This document shows, piece by piece, positions 11,472 through 22,431 of a stretch of DNA of 64,000 nt (position 1 is its first letter; every line of letters begins with the position of its first letter). The notes under the pieces were generated by a model. It saw only the letters and a program-made list of their open reading frames with translations, was not told the DNA's origin and made no database searches. A program made the position numbers and the translations under genes. The DNA is from Edaphochlamys debaryana (taxonomy: Eukaryota; Chlorophyta; Chlorophyceae; Chlamydomonadales): assembly GCA_016858145.1 (NCBI GenBank), contig JAEHOE010000005.1, positions 1,860,001-1,924,000 on the forward strand, written 5' to 3'.

Positions 11472-14400
11472 CTAGCCCTGCCTCAGCAGCACCTCAAGTG
11501 CCGGTAGCGTGAGACCTGTTAGCGAGTGGTCTGAAAGCATTCGGCTGGATGCCAGGATGCCCTCGGAACTCAGCTCATCCGCCGACACCCACACAGGTCG
11601 GTAGCGCAGCGCCGGCGGGGCGGCGCGGGGTCCGGCGGCGGCGCCGCGGCGGAGGCCGCGGCCCAGGGGCTGGCTGGTGGGGGGAGAGGCCGTGCCGCTA
11701 CCGGCTCCGCTGCCGCCGCTGGAGCTGGCGCCGCGCAGGAAGACGGGGACTGCGCTGGGCTGCAGGTACAGGATCTGTGGCACGGTGGATTGGAGGCAGA
11801 GATGGGGTGTGGGTATGGGTGTGGGACGAGGGCAGAGATCGTGAGGTGCCGGCATCTACAGCAAACAAATTGGGGCACTAGACGGGACGCTATATACGGG
11901 GACGGGGGGAGACGGAGCCGTATGCCTACCCACCTTGCCCGGCGCGTGCAGCTCCGGGAGGCGGTCCGCCTGCTGTACGGCCCTGTGGTAGCGCCACAGG
12001 GCCTCGGCGGCCTGGGGGTTGGAATGCCGGAACATTTAGCTTCAGCGTTCAGGGGACAGACGCGACCGGCAAGGAGCGAGGAGAGTATCGGCTGCGTCGT
12101 GACTGCGCCGTACGTACCTCTTGCGGCAGGTCGTCGTACGGCAGCAGCAGGCGAGCGGCGCGGCGGAGGCGGTGCGCCCTGCTCACGCTGCCCAGCAGCA
12201 CCCGGACCTTGGAGCAGCTGGGGGGTCACGGGAAGAGGGCAGGGCTCGACTCGTACCCCCGGCTTGACTCGACAGCACGCCTGGCTCCCCGCCCCCGTAT
12301 CCTTCGTTCCTTTGTGACCCACATCCCCAACCTCAACGCCAGCCCCAGCCCCACCTGCACCTCGCCAGCGCCGTCACCATCTCATCGCGGTACCGCTCCA
12401 TAGTCTGAGGGCCGGAGGGTGTGGTAAAACAGAGGGTCGGCGCACCGCACATGCCGAAAGCAGAACTCGCCCACTTGCGTGACGGATAGACATGCACGGA
12501 CAGTGGTAGGCGCGCGTTGCGATGCGCAGTGCCCAGGAGTCAACCCCGTCGGCCCACCTGCGGGCTGAGGCGGGGGATGAGGTCCTTGCCCGCCACCACG
12601 CTGATGCAGCATGACTCCAGAATTGTGCAAAGCTCGGGGCCCGCGAGGCTGCCTGCGAGGGACCTCAGCGCATGGAAGGCAATGCGGAAGGCAATGCGGA
12701 AGGCAATGCGGAAGGCAATGCGGAGTGAGGGAAGTAACAGGGGGAGGCCTTGGCGCCGCGGCCCCGGACACCGGCCGAGCAAGGTGCAAGTGGTCAGCCC
12801 TGGACCCCGAACAGCCAGCATGCAGGTCACCGCTTCCACCGCCCGCACCTGGGGGTGCGAACGCCCACGCCTTGATCTCCACGTGCGGCAGCGCCGCCCT
12901 GAGCCGCATCGCCAGCAGCGCCGCCGCCCCGCCGCCCAGCGAGTGGCCCGTCACCACCACCCGCCACGGCCTCGCGCCACTGCCGGAGGCCTCCGCCGCA
13001 TCGCTCTCGAGCTTTGCAGAGGGCAGCGGCAGCGGCAGGGACACCTGCAGCCGCGCACGCATGCCTGCACTTCGGCCGCCGCCGGCCCGCTGCTCGCTGC
13101 CCACCGGTCCCGTCGGCTGAGGGGTGCTCTCCACACGCGCCGGCCCGGCGGAAGCCCCGCGGCCCCAGCCCAACACACCCGAGCCGCCCTCGCCGCCCTC
13201 GGCTGCCCGGCCCATGACTCGACTGCCGCTCGTCTCGAAGGCCATCACCTCACACTCGGCATCCTCCCCGTGGACCTCGCCCTCCTCCAACCTGTTGAAC
13301 TGCCCGGCCCGCGCCCCGGCCTCCACGTCCGCGTCCGCGAGGAGAGGCGCCCGAATGGCCACCTCCTCCTCCTCCGAGTCCTTACTGTCCGCCTTGCCCC
13401 TCCCCCTCCCCTTCCCCAGCCCCCGCCAGGACCCCGTCCTCGACGGCGCCCTGCCCGCGCCGCTGGTGCCGGCGCTGGCGCCAGCACGACCGGCCCCGCG
13501 GGCGAAGCGGCTGGGGCCCGGCTGGGCCTGGGGTGCCGTGCCCCCGGGCAGGGGCCCAAAGCCTTCGGCGTCGGCCTGGGCCTGGGCCCGGGGGCGGAGC
13601 CAAAAGGATGCGGCCCGCGCCAGAGCCGAAGGCAGCCGCAGCGCGCGTGCGGCGAGGCTGGGGTTCCGGTCCAGAGCGTCAGGGTCGAGGGCCCGGGACG
13701 GGCCCAGGCCGGGCAGCGGTGGGCCCAGGGCGGGGGCGCTGAGCGCGCTGGGGAGCGGCAGCTGCTTCGCCTCGGCCGCATGGGCCCGGCCGCTGGGGCT
13801 GAGGTCGCCTGCGCCGAGCGAGGACGTGCGGCCAAAGGGGCTGGCCTCGGAGAGCGGCGGCAGCGGCGGCAGCAGCGACCGCAGCGCGATGTCGGTGTCG
13901 GGTGAGGTGGAACGCTGCCGGGCGCGCCAGGGCACCAGGAAGCGGCTGAGCGGGCCCGGGACCGCGCCCAGCAGGCCGGAAAGCCGGCGGCTCCCGCCGG
14001 CCAAGTTCCAGAGATCGGCCGAGACGAGGCGGGGCAGGCTCGAGCCCAGCGCCAGCCAGCTGCTGCCGCCGGCGCCGGCGCCGGCGTCGCCGGTGCCGTC
14101 GCCGTCCCCGCCGTCGCCGCTGCCGCTGCTGATGCTGAGCGCTTCGCCGCTGAAGGCCCGCTCGGGGCCGGGGTCCGCATCCGCGGCCTGCGACGCGGCG
14201 GCGCTGTGATACCCAGCGGCGGCGCTCGGCTCCGGGTGGCCGGCGGAGGCACCGCCGCTGCCGCCTCCGCTGGCCTTGCCGCCGCCGCCTCCGCTGGGCC
14301 GCATGGCAGCTCCCTCAGGAGCTGTCTCCGGAACGGAAGCGGCCGCGTGAGCAGAGGCCAGGGCCGAGGCGGGTGCTGATGTGGCGGTGGTGGCGGGCAC

Positions 14401-17400
14401 AGCGGCGGCGGAGGCGGCAGGGGCGGCGGAGCTTGAGCTGGCGGCGGCTGCGACCGGGGGCGCCGGGAAGAGCAGCTCCAGGAGGCCCAGGCGCTTGAGG
14501 TCCGCGAGCACGGCGTCAGCGGCTGCAGCCAGTACAAGGGCGAGGGGATTGGGATACAGTAGGATACAGCAACAAGGACTGGTCTGTTTGCTTGCTTGGG
14601 GTTGCTTGCCGTCCACACCACGGCCTACCCGCCCAGATGCCGCCGTGCACGAGGACCGGCGCCTCCCCGCCCGCCGCTCCCTTGGGCGGCAGCAGCCCCG
14701 GCGGCAGCAGGTGCCGTACGTCGTACGGCGCGATGAGGCAGTCCGTGACGATGTCTTCGGCGGAAGACGTGCCGCGGATGGAGATGACGACGGACCTACG
14801 ATCAGAGATGACCGGCCGGGGAAGGAGCCAGGAGGAGTTACGGCATTGAAACCTTTCGCCGGCAGAATGCTATCGCCCGGCCACAATGACATCTGACCCG
14901 AACCTCGCTGCCCCCACGCTCGCTGCCCCAAATGCAAGGCGCCCGCAACGCCCACCTACCGGGTGGCCTCGTCCAGGCACACGGCGTACGGCAGATAGCC
15001 CTCGGCGGAGTTCTCTGCGATCGCATCGGCAAGTTCCACCTGATACTCGGTAGCAAAGCAAAGACATCTAAATGCTAGCCCTGCCAAAGCGCACCCGTGT
15101 TGACGTAAGCGACGTAGGGAGTGAGCTTGTGCATCGAGTCCCAGATCGCCTCTCGCATGGCGTCCTGTGCGGTCGCGGGGCCGCGCCGCGCAAACAGCCG
15201 CGGCCGCCAGTCCCTCCAGCTTCCCCTTGCTCCGCCGCCCGCCATCTGGCTGTGGGGGTCGTAGCCGCCATACACCGCCGCGGCGTACCTGTACGGTTTG
15301 GCGTACCACAAACGGCAGGTAAGGGGTACTACCGGTAGTAAGCACCTATGCAACTTCTGGACGAGGACTGTCCTGCGCGGCGTATGTGCCGTACGCATAC
15401 GGCTCACCTGCCGTACACGAGCGCTTCCTCGAGCGTGTCGCGGTCCACGGTGGTCCTCTCGGCCGCGAACGCCGCCGCCAGCGCAGCGTCGGCGATCCGC
15501 TGTCGCAGCGCCGCCGCAGCGGCGTCGCTGGCGATGCGCCGCCGCGGCGACCCCAGCGCCGTCGCCGGCGGCGACCCCATGGACCTGACCACCGCCCCCA
15601 GCTCCGTCCCCTCCTGCTCTCCTGCCGCCGCCGCCGCCACCACCGTCACCGCCGCCACCGCTGCTGCCACCGCCGCCGTCGCCTGCCCGCCGCCGCTCTC
15701 CAAGTCCGAGCCCGCCGCACCCAGCGAAGTCGCTGACGTCAGCGCATCCGGCGGCGGCGGCTCCTCGCCGCCGTCGAGATCGGCCTCTGCCTCCGCCGCC
15801 TCCGCCGCCAGCTCCTCCGCCAGCTCTTCCAGGTGCTCTTCCATGCCGGCGGGCGTTATGTGCACGATGGGGTGCATCAGGCTAACCGCCGGCGCCGGCA
15901 CGGTTATCGCTAGACCGACCGCGGTGGGGGCCGCAACAGCGCCGGGCCCCGCCTCCGACGGCGACGCTGGCGTGGGCCCGCCGCTGGGCCCGGCAAGGGC
16001 CTCCCTGGTCCCGGAAGGCTGCAGCGGGGGTGAGTCGGGTTCGTCGGCGAAGCGCACGCGGGGCGGTTTGACCCGCGACGGTGGCTGCGGCTGTGGCTGA
16101 GGCGGCTCGAGTGCCGGCGGCGCCTGAGCTGCCGGCTGCTGGATGGCCAGAAATGGAGAGAGCGGCTCCTCCTTTCCACCCACGCCTGCCGCTGCCGCGC
16201 CGCCGCCAGAAGATCCCGCCTCCCGTCGGCTCGGCGGCGCCGCCACCGCTGGCGGCGACGCCGTCGCCGTCGCCTGCGCCGCCGCCGCCACCATGGCGTC
16301 TCGCAGCGCCCGCCGCCGCCGCTCCCGCTGCGCCGCCGCCACCAGCAGCATGGCGGCCGCCACGTCAGACAGGGTCAGGTCCACGTGTTGGAGCAGGCGG
16401 GAGGTGAGGGAGGCGATGCGTTTGAGCGCAGGGTCCCTGCGGGCGAGGGTGGAATCACGTGGGGTGGGGCGCGTGGCAGCCGGGGCTGGCGTCCACCCTC
16501 CCTTTGCAGCCCCCTGTCGGAGCGTGAGCGTGCGCCCCCGCCTCCCCCCGCCTCCCCTCCCCCCGGGCCACCCCCGGGCCCCCGCACACCTGTCGTCCAG
16601 CGCGGCCCGCGTGAGCAGCCCCGTGCGGCAGCACAGCAGCCGGGACAGCGCCAGGAAGAAGGACTCCCTGCGGTGCATGGGGGAGAGCATCGTATTGTTG
16701 TTTGCTGACATAGGGAGAGCCCACCAGCAAAGTTGTCCGACATAACCGTGGGCCCGACCCAATTCCCCACCCCAGCGCCCAGCCGGTGACCTGTGGACAC
16801 CGCTGCTCCGGCACCCGACCCACCACGCCTCCACCAGTCCCAGGCCGTGCCACGGGTTGTACGCCACGGCCGTCAGCAGCCTGCGGTACGGCACAGGGCG
16901 CAGAGGCGTTGAGGCAGAGGCGCAACGAGACCGCACGTCATGTGCCCCGCCACTACCCTATCCCCCCGCCGCAAGCCTCACACGTTGAAGCCGATGAGCC
17001 CCCATGACGCCCCCACCAGCGCCGCAGCCAGCGGCCGCGGGCTCCAGTCCGCACACAACTCCGCGCGGGTTGCCAGGAGGAAGGCCCCGAAGGCCGCCAC
17101 CGCCACCTCCACGGCCGACGCCCCAGCGTGCAGTCCTAGGAGCCAGGGCACGCGACGACGGGCTTTGGTCTCCAGCGGCCGGCCTGCAGGCAGAGGGGAG
17201 AAGACGGGGAAGTGAGGGAGCGGTACTGCTGTGACGAGGATCATTGGCCTTACTTCAGCTCAGCCACGTGACCGCTGATCGCCTGAATCGACAGGCAAGA
17301 AGTGGTTGTGCCCGTCTTGCCGTGGCTCTCACTCCATCCCGGGCACTGTGTGCCTTGCACCTCCCCTCCCCACCCCCTGTCGCCAGTTCCATCAGCACCT

Positions 17401-17915
17401 CCGCTGCCCTCCTTGCCTTTCAGGCCCTCGCGCACAAGCGCCCACTCCAACACCGCCGCAGTGCTGTAGGCTGGTGGGAACAAAGGGCGGGGGACAGATC
17501 ACGAGGCAATGTCATTGTGGGAACAGTATGAGTCCGACGTAGGGCAGGCAGGAGGCACCGAGACAGTATGGGTTTGACATGGGGCAGGCAGAAGGTGACG
17601 CCACGTGAAAGTATCCCGGGTGTCGGACCGGGCCCACACCAAGGCCCACGACACCCCCCCAGCGTGGGCCTTGCGCCCCCTCACCCTTTCCCTCCCCCTC
17701 CCCCCGACCTCTCCCTCCTCACCTGCAGCCGCGACAGAGAGAAATGGCAAGAGAGGCCCATCTTTGCGGCACACCGCATGCTGATGGCTGAGCCAGAGGC
17801 CGACCAGGAGCGCGATTACACCGCCCGTGTGCAGCAGGGCCGCTGGTAGCGCGATCAGCGGGACATCGTCGGAAGCTATCAACAATCTCCGGCCCAGAAG
17901 AACGAGCGCGGGCAT
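11472..17915 (-). CDS. DAGL-type class 3 lipase, copy 1 (15 exons)
   Basis: Exons in transcript order: 17915-17723, 17470-17417, 17183-16982, 16880-16824, 16667-16590, 16436-15408, 15288-15095, 15014-14960, 14795-14629, 14522-12849, 12652-12558, 12404-12355, 12217-12118, 12011-11934, 11774-11472; 1442 aa, all in frame. The start MPALVLLGRRLLIASDD matches the other four copies; an in-frame ATG at 17939 is also possible. Four hydrophobic segments span residues 1 to about 165. They are followed by the HVDLTLSDVAAAMLLV box, an RVRF motif, the HITPAGMEEHLEELAEEL box and the lipase core: SVVISIRGTSSAEDIVTD, then GHSLGGG with Ser1204, KDLIPRLS with Asp1258 and SDHSL with His1425. Its family hydrolyses diacylglycerol at sn-1 at membranes; the substrate here is inferred. 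Two oddities: exon 1 is split by an extra intron (17471-17722), and the intron after it has a GC donor. It has the shortest exon 5-type insert of the five copies and is the only one on the minus strand. Confidence 0.88.
12674..12721. repeat. Four 12-bp tandem repeats in an intron of lipase copy 1
   Basis: Four perfect copies of GGAAGGCAATGC lie inside the intron at 12653-12848, which separates the nucleophile exon from the Asp exon. The repeat has no evident function. Confidence 0.9.
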
Positions 17916-18818
17916 CGTCGCATCAGCAGCACACAGCAATCGGCGCTATGGCCCGTCAGATGCAATCAGCAGTTTCCGTTCATGTTATCAACGCCCTGTG
18001 CAGACGCGGCGAGTGCAGCTACGTCACTACGTGCAAGTGCAATATCCGCACTTTCCGCAGTGTGCAGCGAGGCAGTAGCGTATTGGTCACGTCAGCATAA
18101 GTTGCGGGGATTTGGGGTTTACGTGCGCGTCGCCAAACAAGGGTTTTGGCTTGATCGACGTCCATACCCGCACGCTTCCCCCCCCCCCCCGTCCCGTTCC
18201 CCGTCAGGGGACCTGGCGCCCGCGACTTACACCCGCCCGCCCCCGTCACCGGCCCTCACCTCCCGCAACCGATGGTCAGCCCTTCCTACCCTCCCAACCC
18301 CGCCCCCGCTCTTGCGCCCCACTCGCTGCCCCTGTTCATCGGGATACCTTGCGAGCCGCCGGAGAGCTGAACGTCATGGCCGGTAACCGCCCATTGTCCA
18401 CGGCCCCGAAGGTAATCGAAGGTAACATGCGCTCTACGTGCTGGGGTATTCCTGGGCGGGACTGCTTTGCTCGTTGCTTCTATACCCTGTCGCATCCGGC
18501 TGGTGGGCCAGACCCGGCTAGTTGCACGTTGCATTACTCCCTGTTCATGCGACTGGCCCCAGCCACCGCACCCCCAGCACCGACGGAGTCTTCCATCCCA
18601 TCACAACAAGCCTTTGCTTCTCACCGTTACTGCGCTTAACTCCGTGCGGGCGGGGGCGGGGGCGAGGGCAGCGAGGGCAGGCGGCACAGTGGCGCGCATG
18701 AACGTTCGTGGCAGCGTGCTTCCCGTCCTAGAGCCTCCTTACCCTCCGGTTGTACTCCGTGCTCGCTATTATCCAAAAGTACCGGTAGGCAACCGTGATG
18801 TGGAGGCCGTTGGGCTGG
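17916..18818. other. Upstream region of lipase copy 1
   Basis: I see no coding feature. This is the 5' flank of copy 1 (minus strand) up to the 3' end of the LINE. It should hold the copy 1 promoter and 5' UTR, but no TATA box or other element stands out. A C-rich run lies at about 18178-18196. Confidence 0.6.
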
Positions 18819-18845
18819 GTTGTTGTTGTTGTTGTTGTTGTTGTT
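18819..18845 (-). repeat. (AAC)9 microsatellite, LINE 3' tail
   Basis: Nine perfect GTT units on the plus strand, (AAC)9 on the minus strand, sit 85 bases after the reverse transcriptase stop. Position and orientation fit the simple-repeat tail that serves as the 3' end of many LINEs. Confidence 0.85.
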
Positions 18846-18930
18846 ACACGGACAAGGACATCAGCCGTGAACTCCCATACGGGCCGTGGGCCAAAGGGAC
18901 GTGTGTCCAGTGAAGCGAGAACGAGTAAAG

Positions 18931-21900
18931 CTAGGTTGAGTGGGCTCCAAAGCGCCTGTCCCATATCTCACGCAAGACACGGGCCAGCTGCCTGGCATCC
19001 GACCGAGTCATGGTGGCACCCATATCACTATTGGGCCCGCACTGCAGTGGCACCCGTGCAGCCGTGTACGCTGGGCACTCTAACAGTGCGTGTCGCTCAT
19101 CTTCGACCGCACCCCTTGTACACTTTTGGCACACCCGCTCAGCCCTAGGCATAGACGTATCAGCATTGACACGCAGAGGCCAGCAGCCCATTCTGAAGCG
19201 CATGAGTAATTGATGATCCTTTACGGGAATAAAAGCTCTAGCATGAGCGGGTAGCGAGGGTGGTGTCGAGCCCCACGCCGTCAGCCCCATCCAATGCTTG
19301 TACCGCGACATTTTGACCCCCGGTTGCTTCTGGTCGGACACACAGTCACGTGGCTGAGGATCCAGCCGTTCGTGACTCCAGCCCGCAGATAACTTCTCCC
19401 GGACGGCCTCCATGACAGCACTCACACTCAGAGGCCGGGCGGCAGCCCACTCTGCCCGCTCACGAAAGCCCGCCAAGGCATCCGGTCCACCCTCCCACAA
19501 GTCTACCCCCAGAAAGGCAAGAAAGGCGAGCACTTTAGCACCCCAGCCACCCCCTTGCGGGTTCTCCAAGCCCACCTTAACCTGTTCTAGTAGGGCCTCG
19601 TGAACTAGTGACCCTGGCCTTTTTGCACAGCGATTCCAGAAACCCACGACAATTGAGGCCCAATGCTCATGAAGGGGGAGAGCCCCCATCTCTGCAAACA
19701 GTAGTCTATGGGCAGGCCGCATCGCCCCCACGGTGTGCCTTAGATAGGTTATCTGCAGTCGCACCGCTGGGTCCCGGAGACAAGCCTCGAAAAGCCCAGA
19801 AGCTAGGTTCCTGCTATCTCTCCGCCTACTCCCCTTCACCGCATCCATGAGAACATCTGGGCCCCACACCTCAGCTCCGTATGAAAGGATGGATCGCACT
19901 TGCACGTTGAAGCTTCGCACCCTCAGGTCTGGGGCCCACAGTTTGTTGCGGTCAAGCTTGGCCGAAAGGGAGCACATGGCGGCCCGCCCCGACGCCAGCA
20001 GCTGCTCTCGGCAGCTGTCAAAAGGCCTGCCAGGTCCGTACACAAGCCCTAGGTATCTAGCCTGGGCCACCAAGGGGATAGGATTCCCGTTTAGCTTAAG
20101 TAACCTACATGCTTCCACCACCGGGGCTGCGGCCTCATCAGTTGCCGCAAAGACCATCATCTCCGATTTACTTATGTTCACTCGCATCCCGAACGCCCCA
20201 CAAAATGCCTCTAGCATCTGCAATAAATGCTGCATCCTCTCTGGGCTGGTGGCTAGCAGACTAGCGTCATCAGCATAGAGCAGGAGCTTGACTAATATCG
20301 CCCCCAGCGATGGTGCTCCCTCCATTTCGGTCTGTGCAGCCCCCCACCCCTGATCCGCCTGGTCTATGTAGTCTGCCAATGTCTCTATGAACAGTCCAAA
20401 CAGCTCTGTACTGAGTGGGCAGCCTTGCTTCACGCCCACCTTCGACTGAAATGGCTCAGCAGTTTCTCCGTTCACCCGTACGACCAACCGCACATCGTCG
20501 TACAACCGCTGCAGGGCGGCTAGCATGGACCCAGAGATTCCCCGCTCCTCTAACCTTTTCCACAACACTTCCCGCTCCACCTTATCAAAGGCTTTTTCAA
20601 AATCTATTTGAACAACTATCAAGGGCCGTGCTCCCGGCTGCCGGTGCTTAGCAATCAAGTGTCGTAACACAAAGAGGTGGTCGACAGTGCTAAATCCCAT
20701 TCCCTTAGGGTACGCCTGGGGTCGGGGGAAGTTGACTCTCTCCCCCTTGTGCGGGGCCGGCAGCTTGCTGCCCGCTGGCCGCCACCCTGTAATGCGTCAT
20801 TCCTAAATCCCTCCCTAAACCCCGCCTGGCAGGGGTGTCGGAGCACCCGTTGCTTGCCGGCTGCTACGAGCCGCCGGAGAAGCACAGAGGCATAGCATTT
20901 CCCCAGCGCGCCGCCCACTGCAATGCCCCTGTAACTGCTCGGGGCTGCTGGGTCTAGGCCCTTCCCCTTGTGTACCGGGGTCAGCATCGACGTGGCAAAT
21001 TGCTCCGGGAAGTCCCCCGTAATCCTAATGTGCTCCATAAGGGTCAGCAAGTAAGGAGCCATCCTATTGATCTCCGGCCTATCATCCCCAGCCCCCTGCT
21101 TCAGCCGTCGAGCATACCTATAGCACTCGGCGGGGGCCCGTTCACAGCCTGGTGACTTGCCGTTGGGGAGCCCATTGATTGCCGCTACCACCTCTGTCAA
21201 TGCAATCGGGGAGTTTAAGAGCTCTGCTAGGTCCTCCCGCCTCCGCATCACGGCATGGCATGCCCTCCACACGTCTAGCTCTCGCACCACTGACCCCCCT
21301 GGCCCTGCCGCGTTTGGCTGCTCGGCGCCTGCTATGAAGCTCAGCATGCTATCGGCAGGCCCCGGGGCTGCGAGGGCGGGGTCCGCCTCCCCGTGCTGCT
21401 GCTTGAAGTGCTCGCGGGCGGCCGCGGCGCTGGCGAGCCCACAGCCCTTGCGCTGCCCCTTGTTGAGCGCATTCCATAGGGCAGTGGGGTCGGCTCGGCA
21501 CGTGGACACAAACGCTCGGTACGTGTCTGCGTCGTGCTTGGCCTTCGCCTGGCGCCGGGCGCGGTCCCATGCCGCACGGGCCGCTCTGAAGGACGCGTCC
21601 GAGCCTTGCCCTAGGCTGCGCTCCTCGGCCCGCTGCACGAGGGCTGCGTGAGCTGTGGCGCATGCCTCATCCCACCACGGCGCGTGCTCTGCCCTCAGTC
21701 CGGCGGGGCGCCGACGCCCGAAGGCGCTGGCGAGCTCCCGGGCTACGACCTTGCTGATCCCCTCCACGGCCGCGGTGCTGCCGATCGCTCCGCTGGCCAG
21801 CGCCGCTGTCACTGCGCCCAGCTCTGTTAGAGTAGGCGCGTCATCGGCGGCGAAGGCGGCGGAGTAGCGGCGCCAGTCAGAGACCTTGAAGCGGGGGGGC

Positions 21901-22058
21901 TTCCCGGTAGCGCCGCCGGGGGGAGAGGTTTGCGTTGGGGCCGAGACGCGCAGCTGCAGAGTGGGCCTTGGATGGGCGGCGGGAGAGAGCGGGAGACACG
22001 CAGCGACGGAGCCCTGACAGAGAGGCTGGCCACATCCTGCTCGCGGGGCCACCTGCAA
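18931..22058 (-). pseudogene. LINE reverse transcriptase ORF, frameshifted
   Basis: The first frame (22058 to about 20810) gives a linker and the N-terminal fingers, including TPVHKGKGLDPAAPSSYRGI and HPCQAGFREGF. The second frame (about 20690 to 18931) continues with STVDHLFVLRHLI, then FEKAFDKVER (box A), GVKQGCPLS (box B), YADDASLLA (catalytic YADD, near 20270) and the C-terminal CQKC...H...C zinc-binding-like motif. A 113-bp disruption at 20690-20811 joins the two frames out of phase; apart from it no stop interrupts either part. Together about 1000 residues are preserved, so the copy is fairly young. The region before 22058 has no clear domain. Confidence 0.88.
20690..20811. other. 104-bp insertion flanked by a 9-bp direct repeat inside the reverse transcriptase
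   Basis: CTAAATCCC occurs at 20690-20698 and again at 20803-20811. Taking out 20699-20802 and one repeat makes the reverse transcriptase read GFREGFSTVDHLF without a break, so this is an insertion with a target-site-like duplication. It adds 113 bases and shifts the frame. No convincing terminal inverted repeats are visible, and it has no GT-AG borders, so it is not an intron. It could be a very small non-autonomous DNA transposon remnant or filler DNA from a break repair. Confidence 0.7.
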
Positions 22059-22431
22059 GTAAAGGCAGATGGGAGGCGGTCAGGGACGTCGTGATGATGG
22101 GAGGGTCCGTCGCAGCGGGACCGTGCGTCGTGATGGTCGGCGCGGGCTTTGCTTCGACCGTGTCGTCGCGAGGCCGCCCGCCCCAAAACGCTGGGTAAAG
22201 AGGCATGGTTTTAAGTTTGTCCGTGTTTGTTTGCAGAGTGTTTGCCTTCGTAAGGCCCCAGCGTTGCGCGGGCTTGCGGCCGTACTCGTCGCCGTGTCTG
22301 GGGGGGGTAGGGTCTGGCCCGACGTCGTCCACAGTCTCTTTAGCCAAACCTTCCGCCGCGTCGGGTCGCCGACGCGACGACTTCTACATAACAGTAAACG
22401 CCTTACATAGCTGCCACGCTTAAACGTCAAG
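22059..22431. other. Upstream region of lipase copy 2, possibly partly LINE
   Basis: This stretch lies between the recognisable reverse transcriptase and the copy 2 start codon. It must hold the copy 2 5' UTR and probably the core promoter. On the minus strand it is partly open, so some of it may be LINE 5' sequence. No TATA box is evident. Confidence 0.5.

Larger units (their letters stand above)
18819..22350 (-). mobile_element. Non-LTR (LINE-type) retrotransposon, inactivated
   Basis: The element reads on the minus strand. Its 3' end is an (AAC)9 tail at 18845-18819, as many algal LINEs have. The body encodes a reverse transcriptase in two frames and a C-terminal cysteine/histidine motif (CX2CX9HX4C). 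No AP-endonuclease domain is visible before the reverse transcriptase, so it is probably 5'-truncated or internally deleted. The 5' border is not resolved. A minus-strand frame (22347-21877, starting MAKETVDDVGPDPTPP) may be its 5' part, or may be unrelated leader DNA of lipase copy 2. I could not find a target-site duplication. It sits between the divergent starts of lipase copies 1 and 2. Confidence 0.85.

Noticed and set aside
13124..14209. 361-aa plus-strand open frame inside lipase copy 1
   Set aside because: It lies opposite the conserved exon 9 of copy 1, and its translation has no recognisable motif.
12382..14955. 857-aa uninterrupted minus-strand frame taken as one exon
   Set aside because: It runs through introns of lipase copy 1. 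Paralogue comparison gives clear splice borders at 14795-14629, 14522-12849 and 12652-12558.
20699..20802. The reverse transcriptase disruption as a spliceosomal intron
   Set aside because: On the minus strand the borders are not GT-AG, and the exact 9-bp direct repeats point to an insertion.
18780..22420. Target-site duplication around the LINE
   Set aside because: I compared the flank after the (AAC)9 tail with candidate 5' borders up to about 22420 and saw no convincing repeat; the 5' end is not defined.
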